From positions 133,188,725-133,252,724 of the forward strand of contig NC_051851.1 in assembly GCF_905115235.1 (NCBI RefSeq): a DNA stretch of 64,000 bases, given 5' to 3'. Below, one piece after another: positions 12,401 through 21,400 of this stretch. Within the stretch, counting starts at the first letter, position 1. Each line of letters begins with the position of its first letter. Origin of the DNA: Hermetia illucens. Its lineage: Eukaryota > Arthropoda > Insecta > Diptera > Stratiomyidae. Below the pieces are notes generated by a model. The model saw only the letters and a program-made list of their open reading frames with translations. It did not search any database and was not told the DNA's origin. Position numbers and translations under genes: made by a program.

Positions 12401-15400
12401 GCAAAGTGGCGCAGCAGCGTCTCTCTAAGATTTCCACCTCCATCCATAAAAAAAATATTAAATAAAAAAAAACACAGTGGAAATGGGGTATCATGGATTT
12501 TCAGTGAAAGGGCAGCAGTATCCCGCTCATATTGCCATTGAACACAATTGTTTCATATTTCTGCTAGGAAGCCTTTTCGAACGGAGGGATGTTTTGAGGT
12601 AGGATCGCGGTTTGCCGGGTTGGTTTGCCCAGGCGAGGGTAAGTTTTTCTGATTTCTTTGAATGCGCCAGAGTTCTGCTCAATTTTGGAGAGTCGCGTGT
12701 GAAAGTATTCGTCACACAGAATTTAAATTCGTTGACGAGTTGACCTGCATATTGCAGATTTCTCCAATGAGGTAAGAGGATTGTGGAGAGTATCTATTTC
12801 CAAATAGTCTCCGCGGGAGGGTGTTTTTGTATTCGATATCGCCAAGAATACCATCGGGGAGTGAAATGAAGTTGCGATAGTTGAGGAGGCGGGTCGGAAT
12901 CAGTTCATTGCATATTTGCTGAATTATTTCAGCGTACGCGAAAGTGGATCGAGTTTGGATTTAAGGATCCGAAAATGAGTTTCTAGTTCAGCTTCGGTAG
13001 TGAGGATGGGTTGGAACGGGTGACTCTTCCGGAAAATTTAATGTTGGGGATTACGCCATCATGGTCCTGATGCCAGGGACAGTTTTCAGAAAAGGAAAGG
13101 TGTTGGAATGGAGATTAACAGTAATATTACTACTGGTACAGATAGGAGTGGTAAAACCCTTTATTGATGGTGGGAAGATCTTGGCTAAAGTGGGGTAAGT
13201 TGATGTTTCGGAAAGTGTTTGTTAAAAACCAGTGAAGCCTTTCTCTATTTTGATTCGAGTGTATTGAATCAAAACTGATACCTTTGCATTGAAGTCATCA
13301 CCTACTATTAAATACCAGCATTTACCTTGTGGGTTTTGGTTGGGGGGCACAGAAGGTGGATCCATAACGAAAACAGATGACAATTGTATTTCAAAGATGA
13401 TAAAGGTAACTTCGGGTAATTTAAAGCCACTGGCAGGAGGGAAATATTGATGAAAAAGGAATTTCCCGACCGTAAGTATTGCTGTACTATTACCTATGTA
13501 GAGAGGATTGGACTGTCGGCGGCCGGTATGGGAAAGGCTGAAGTTGGGAAAGCTGGGTTTGTATGATACTTATAGTGCAATCTGTTTTTGCACATTCTTG
13601 ACGTTAAATGTCTGTAGAAATACCTGCGATTTCGAAGATATCGGAATTGGATACGTTGATGAGGTTGGCTGTATGTGGTCGGACAGATGATGTGGCGCCG
13701 CCTCGCAGGCGTCTGCGAAAGATACGGACGGATATGGGAAAACCGGATTGGTAGAGGGTCGCGTCGACGTTCGAGTAGTCTGAGATGGAATGAGCAGGAT
13801 AGTCGTGCTCGCTTTTGAACATTACTCCATTGACGTACTTTGGTGCTCGCTCCGTTGTTTTGCAGTATTCGCCTGGACCATGAACCTCACGACACTTGAC
13901 GCAGCAGTCGGTCAGGTAATAATTTCTTGTCGCATGATTGATTTGTTCAAAACCAACAAGTGTATACTAGATTGCCTTGATGCCTTGATTGCCTTGGTCC
14001 TGTGAGGAGTGGCCAGATCTCCCATCAGACGCGACCCCAGCTGGCGGATAGGGGCATACATATTGATGTGTAAATATGTGTTCATGCACTTTTCTTTTTT
14101 GATTGTGCATGGGCTAGTGTTTGCTCATCTCTGGTGCGCGGACCAAAATGGCTATGGGAAGGATACCCAGAACATAAAACCACCATGGAAGACGAGAGAA
14201 GGAGGAAACTTACGGTGCAGGGGCTCGGAACCCCAGTACCGGCGGCTTTTGGGAGTGAGCAAGCGGGCTCCCGGTCGTCGATATCCCTCGACCGCAGTGC
14301 CTCGGTGGTGGACAACTTGGCCACCTTGGCATATAATGCTACAAGTGATTTGGATCTGGAGAAGGAAGTATTCAAGCGAAGTACGACTTTACCGAGAACA
14401 CCAATAACAAGACCAAACAAAGATGAACTAAAAGCAGCTTTTTGGACAACAAAAACCGTGACAACACCCACCGCACATGTTCAAGATGCTCGACAGCAGG
14501 AGGTGCTCCAGGAACAAGGAAGAGATCCATTCAAAAGAAGCTCATCAACTTTGAGATCTCCACCAATGCCAAAGACGATGAAGGATAAAGTACAGGCCAA
14601 AAGTGAAGGACCATGTAAAAGGAGTAACCCTGCCGGGACTTATAGGGAGCAGAGTCCCGATCCGGAGGAATTACCCTTCACCCAGCTTGGGGCAAAAATA
14701 GTTGAGCTTTCCGAGTTTATCAAGGACAAGCATAACGTGCACCAAGCCATAAAGAATATGGTGAGGGCTATTAGAGTTCTCTATAATAGATCACAGATGG
14801 AGGAAAAGAATAATAAGAACACGCCGAACCGCGCTGTGCCAACAGTATCACAAGCGACCCAAGTGACGCCTAACCGTACTACCATCGAATCCCAGCGAAA
14901 TAAGCGAGTACGTGAAAAAGAGGGGGATCCTTTAAGTAATCAGAAGGCGCCAAAGAGAAAAAAAGGCGGACAGGACATCCGGAAAACCAACACCAACAGG
15001 TCAGAAGGAGGAAACCGTACAGCGAATCTAGGAAACTCGACCAGCGTTGCGAAGCCTAAGACCAGCGAAAACGATGGATGGACTAAAGTTACCAACAAAA
15101 AAGCGGAACGAAAGGCAAAAGTGCGAACTCGTCCAGATGTAATTGTTATCTCCAGTAAGGGCAATCTGTCCTACGCGGAGATACTCAAAAAGGTCAAAGC
15201 GGATCCCGACCTAAAAGATCTGAGCGGGAATGTAAACCGAATCCGAAGAACCAGAAAGGGGATCTCATGTTCGAGCTGAAAAGATCCAGCGTGGGCAAAA
15301 CTGATGACTTTCGCACTCAAGTGAAAAACTCACTTGGGGAGAATGCCACAGTGCGTGCCCAAAAACATGAGATCTACCTTCAATGTAAGGATCTCGATGA

Positions 15401-18400
15401 AGTAACATCGAAAGAAGAAATTTGTATTGCTCTGAAGGAGCAATTCAAGTTGAAAGAACTCACCGAGGAGTCTATTGTGGGCTTACGAAAAGCCTATGGT
15501 GGTACTCAAACAGCCACAATACGAGTACCAGCGGAGGCAGCACAGATGTTATTGGCTGCCGGAAGGGTTCGGATTGGATGGGTTGTCTGCCGTTTAAGGG
15601 AACAAATTTCACTGAAGAGGTGCTTTAAATGCCTCATGTTTGGACACTTCGCGAAGGCATGCACCAGCAGCATTGATCGATCCGATCGATGCAGAAGGTA
15701 TGGGGAGAAAGGCCATATTGCCAGAGAGTGCAATAGGGACCCCAAGTGCCTATTGTGCGAAGTAAAAGAGGGACAGGATAACCGGCATATTGCCGGGAGT
15801 GGTAAATGTCCAGAATTTAGGAAGGCGCTCACTGCAATAAGAAAATGAGGTTTATTCAAATAAACCTGAATCATTGCAAGGTCGCTCAGGATTTACTTGA
15901 GCAGGCCACGTTCGAATCTGAGATGGAAATCGCCATCATAAGCGAACCGTATAGACACCGTCACGGTGGCATATGGGTCAAAGATTCGACTGGTGGAGTG
16001 GCGATATGGGCTTGCGGTCGACAGGCCATACAATGTACTGCAAGTCAGGCAGGCAGTGGCTTCGTGTGGGCGAAAATAAGTGGTGTATATGGTGCTGCTA
16101 CGCCCCGCCAAGTTTGACACTGTCTGAATTCGAGCAAATGCTTGATAATCTTGTTCTCGACGCGAAGGGACGAAGTCCAAAGGTGATTGCTGGTGATTTC
16201 AATGCTTGGGCCCTAGAGTGGGGTAGTAGGGAATCAAATGCTAGGGGGCGCAGTTTATTAGAAGCTTTTGCGCAGATGGACATAGTTTCGGCTAACGAAG
16301 GTGCTGTAAACACCTTCCAGAAAGGGGGATCAGCCTCGGTTGTAGACCTGACCTTTGTCAGCCCTTCGCTGGCGCGTGGTATGTCCTGGTGCGTCAGCGA
16401 ACGCTACACCCACAGCGATCACCAGGCAGTTTTCTTTGAGACATGTGTCGAACCTCAGGGCAAAGAGCTATCATGCCCGAAACCGAAAAAGATTTCAGGC
16501 TGGTCTGCAAAATCTTTGGATGAGCAGAGCTTCTTAGAGGTGTGGTTGGATCAACCTGATATAGCAGGCGCCTCTACGGAAAGAGCTGTCCATCTGGCTC
16601 AATGCATCGCCAAAGCATGTGACGCGTCCATGCCTAGGAGGTGCGCATTCCCCCGTAGAAGACCAAACTACTGGTGGAATGATGAACTGACCGGTCTTCG
16701 ATCAGCCTGCCACCGAGCCAGAAGAGCGGCTCAGAGGGCGGTAGGTAGAGTCGATCAGGAGCAGAAAGAGTGCGCCTATAAGGCAGCCCGCAAAACCCTC
16801 AAGCTGGCCATCCAGCGAAGCAAGAGGAAATGCTTTAGGGAGCTCTGCTCAGAAGCGTACCGAAATCCGTGGGGGAGAGCTTATGGAATCGTGATGGGAC
16901 GATTTAGAGGCCGTTCGTCTCCGCAGATCACGTGCCAAGCCCTCTTGTTGAAAATCATCCAGGGATTATTCCCCCAGCAAGAGGAGAACACCGACACATT
17001 CCAACCACCTCTGAATGTGACGGCAATCCCGCTAGTCACCAGAGACAAGCTCCTGGAGATCTGCGGCAGAATAGGAGACAATAAAGCACCGGGTCTGGAC
17101 GGAGTACCAAATAAGGCCCTTAAGCTTGCCGTGAAATCCAGGCCGGACATGTTTGCTGAGTTGTTCGAAGCGTGCATGTCCGAGGGAATATTTCCAGCGG
17201 TATGGAAGCGGCAGAAGTTGGTGCTTCTGCCTAAGCCTGGTAAACCTCCAGGTGAACCATCCTCATACCGACCCATATGTCTTTTGGACACGGTGGGGAA
17301 AATGCTAGAGCGGGTAATCTATAATAGATTACTCCCAGTAGTTGAGGGCCAAGGCGGCCTTTCAGATCGGCAGTATCGATTCCGTAAAGCCAGATCAACC
17401 ATTGATGCCATCAAATTGGTTACTGGCTTGGCCGAAGATGCAATCCACGGAAAGGGTAGTACCAGCAAATATTGCGTGGTAGTAACCCTGGACGTGAAAA
17501 ATGCATTCAATTCGGCCAATTGGAATCTAATACGCAAATCCCTAGCGAAGATTGGTGTTCCCGCCTATCTCGCTGCTATCGTCGATAGTTATTTAACTGA
17601 AAGGAGGCTCTGGTACGACACTGATGACGGACCGCAGGAGTACGTTGTTTCCGCGGGTGTCCCGCAGGGCTCCGTATTGGGCCCACTACTGTGGAACATC
17701 ATGTACAACGATGTACTTAATCTTCCCCTTCCGGAGGAAGCCACAGTGGTGGGTTACGCTGACGACATTGCACTGGTTGTTGTCGCAAAGCATCTCGAAG
17801 ATGCTGAGTTATACTCAAGCGAGGCAATCGGTGCTGTCAAATGCTGGTTGGAGAGCTCTGGTCTGACGCTTGCGGAGGAAAAAACGGAAGCGGTCCTCAT
17901 CACGAAGCGCCGGAAGAGAAATTACGCCTGTGTTAGAGTCGGGAATCATATCATCACTTCCAAGCCGGCCATCAAATACTTGTGGGTGGTGATAGACAGG
18001 AAGCTCAGCTATAAGCAACACGTACAGTATGTCTGTCTGCCTGTCTGTCTGTCTGTCCGTCTGTCTGTCTGTCTGTCTGTCTGTCACAGCCGATTTATTC
18101 GGAAACGGCTGGACCGATCGTCACGAAAATTGGTAAAAGTATGTGATCTCCCGTTCCCTTTACATGCAGCAATTGGCGCCATTTTGTGTTAAGTTTAAGG
18201 GGGGGGCTCCCCATACATGTGAAAGGAGGGTGCAAAATTTTTTTTTACAAAATGTAGCCATGTGGTTTATCAAATTAAAGGTCTCAATTTGTGCTTTTCG
18301 AAACTGGTTCAATATTTGAAATTAGGTAAAACATAGGGGAGTGAGGGCTCAAAATATGACCATCAAAAAGTGTAACAGGTCTCGTTCTCAGAACCTATCC

Positions 18401-21400
18401 AACCGAAAAATCTGAAAAAAATCCCAATAGTGCATCTCTACGAAATCTAGGCCTCAAAATTTATCCGGTTCCGATATCTGCACAAATAAAGTTAATAATA
18501 GTATATTTCTACATTTTAGAAATTTACCCGGCACCCCCCTTATGTTCATCCCAGAAGTACAAAAATTAGCATAGGTGTAATGAAGAGCATGGTGCACAAT
18601 TCGGTCAAGTTTGAAGAAAATCCAGCTGTTATTAACAAAGTTATAGGGGGTAAAACTTTACAATTTTTTGTGAATTTCGTGCATTCTACCACCTGCATGA
18701 CGTCATCATCACGTATCAATTCGTCAATATCACAACGAAGTAAGTTCGTATGGATTGGGTGGAAAAGGATTATTTTGTTTTAGTTTTTTATTCATTTGTA
18801 TGTGAATATCAATTATTCCAACGAGACATGTGTGGATGTAGGTATATAGTATATGCGTGCTAATGGACTTTGCGGGTAGTGCCTAATTCAGATAGATATA
18901 AGAAGTAAATCGGAAATATTGGTACGATCAATTCATATATGTGCATATATGTGTACAGTATTCGGAAATAGGCAGTTTGTTTGTTTAGGGTGTGCGTAAT
19001 ATCTACGGCTGTAATATGTACGTATATCTCGTAGTTTGGAAAAATATCAAGGAGTATGTTGGATTTGTAGCTATATACGGATAAAATGTGCGTTGAAATT
19101 TCTTAGATAATATGAACACAAAACCTTTATACCCGAAGTGCGAGCTTCCGGTATTCCGACTTGTTTCTTGTTGTGTTTGGACAAAGAGGAAAGAGTATTA
19201 AATTGTTTGAAGGCTTCGTTAATGGTTACTTCGAAAGACCCTATGGCCGCCTGACGTGATGTGCTAACTGCTTCTAATTTCTAGATTAGCTCTTCCTGGG
19301 AACTTTTCTTTATCATCACTACCTCAAATTACCTCAGGAGGCATAAATTCTGCTTTTTAAGGCTATCCTTTTCATTTTCCTGACCCATCGGAGTCTTATT
19401 GCCTGTTGGTACAGCCGCCGTCACGATCTCAAACTCTGATTTGAGTTCTTCGGATTGGAGTGCTTATTTTCGTCTTGCAAAGCTTCGCTTTAACTATCAC
19501 ACTTGGAAATTGCTCTCAGGGGCGTGCTAATTTTGTTGCTCATCGTTGCACTATGCATGGCCTTTTGACTTAGTTTTACCAGTTTTGGTGCCACCACTGT
19601 GGAACAACGTTCTGCGCAAGTCAATGCACTACCATATCCATTAACAATGGTGTACGGGGTCCCAAACACCCGATTATCGTTAACCCATATGTGGGACATA
19701 ACATAAAAAACACACCAACGTGCAGTCGCTGATTGTTTCAGTTACCCCCACACCTTTCGAGAAGCTTGTACTCTTCCTCCACTGTTCTTTGTACATGGCA
19801 ATTTCTCCTAAAACGTGCATGACTAACCAAGGTCCATGGCTCGGTGTGAGAACAAGCAAAGTTCATTGACGTAGTCGAGATATTAGAGGGAAAGAGATTA
19901 TAGTCCTTTGAAGTTCTATACCTCCTCTGGGCAAGAGAGCATGAAGGCTGTCACCAATGATAAGAAGATATGTATCAACAACGAAATTCAGCCATGGAGG
20001 GCTCAACTTCATACTCGTTCAAAATTTACCCCTATGCTGCTGTGACAATTTACGCTGTTAAATGTCAGTCCAATAAACTTTAGCAATTTCTCTAGGATAT
20101 CCCTCCTGTGCAAAGCACTTCAAATACATTCCCTGTTTGCGCTGTGGAAATCGTGCAACCATTCTACAATGATCACAAGTGTTGATGTGGTCAATACAGA
20201 ATGATCCAGAGCACACACCAATCTACTTCCTTTCAATACGTTTTTTTATGCATTCCAGGATAAATTTAACTGTTACCTCGGGGACAACGGGAAGAACGCA
20301 AATAACCATCCAACTTTCGCGGTCAAAACGTGTACCCTTCTTCGGAAATATTTATTATGAATATACCCAGCCAGTAAAACTGCTATGATGAATACACCAG
20401 CATTTGCCTATCGCAGGTCTGCAGCTCCAGAATAATCTGAGTGCCAATAAGGTGAAAAGCATGTAGCTGCCATCTTAGCGTGTCGTAAATAATTGCTGCA
20501 AGCATTTTTCCGTCAATATCGACCAAAGTGCTCAAAGGGAATTTCCTCTCGATATCCCTTTGCTTACCTCCGTTGTTAGCTGGTCGAGTATTGTCTGCAG
20601 TGAAGCTGTTACTTCGGAATTTTTAACGATAGAACTTAAATAACTTTAACTTTACCCATTGTTGAAAAATTAACTGACATTTTCCTTGGAAAATTTCGAA
20701 TAATCTAAATAACTAATAAATAACCGCCATATCCTTTTCCGCTTCAAAATGCAATGGTTTGTTGTTGTCCCAATTGTTCTTAGCTATTAGCTTTATTAAG
20801 GTCGAATCAGTTTTATTCAGGTGGCATCCAGTGACTAAAAAGGGCAGTCCCGCCTTCATCTTCCAATTTTAGGCAAAGTTAGCTGTGATGTATGGGATGT
20901 CTAAATAAGGACAATCATGATTGATATTGGATAATTAGACTCTATCCAATTTAGGACCCAAGGCTTTGGTCCGAAAAGCATCAATGAACATGGACCCTCG
21001 AAATATATTTAAAGATGGATTAATCTTTCGTCTTCCTTAGACATAGACTCCCTTAGACCATGGACTTTCGATAAACGAAACTTTCAAAACTGTGAGAAAG
21101 GAGAAACGTGAAACCGAAGTTCAAATGGGCAACAGTAACACATTCACATGCCAGGCAGAGAGTAAGGAACCACGAACAAGAAGAACACGTAACTAAAGAG
21201 AAAACAGAGAAGAAGGGAATATGCAATATCATCATCATCAACGGCGCAACAGCCGGTATCCAGTCTAGGGCTGCCTGAATAAGGTACTCCAGACATCTCG
21301 GTTGCGCCGAGATCGATATCCCTCAAACCTGTCTGACGTGCTGACCTACCCCATCGCTCCATCTCAGGCAGGGTCTGCCTCGTCTTCTTCAGATATTGCC

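Larger units (their letters stand above)
10990..13990 (-). mobile_element. Jockey-type LINE, decayed, split by an R1-like insertion
   Basis: Minus-strand order: an ORF1 end with a zinc-knuckle pattern ([14 protein letters not shown], about 13890-13930). Endonuclease remnants follow at 13600-13270, including [13 protein letters not shown] (the GDFNAK block). RT C-terminal sequence is at 11481-11005, with [16 protein letters not shown] and NISKKTC. The RT core is largely lost. Removing the insertion at 11435-12471 together with one direct repeat makes the flanks continuous in this LINE. The clade call (Jockey superfamily) is moderate; its LINE nature is firm. Confidence 0.65.
13991..18030 (+). 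mobile_element. R1-like LINE, most complete copy (5' region to RT)
   Basis: Contains a probable 5'UTR, ORF1 (14185-15848 across one frame change) and ORF2 (15845-18030 across one frame change). It breaks off inside ORF2 after the coding for LSYKQHVQY, where a GTCT microsatellite and the Helentron-like repeat begin. Copies at 11435-12471 and 44700-45565 show that about 0.9-1 kb of ORF2 plus the 3'UTR is missing. It sits sense in intron 3 of tetraspanin A. With two frameshifts and no 3' end it is not mobile. Confidence 0.9.

Noticed and set aside
15255-15270. Programmed frameshift inside ORF1 of the R1-like LINE
   Set aside because: The element has another frame change in ORF2 and a mutated zinc knuckle, so ordinary decay is simpler; no slippery signal stands out.
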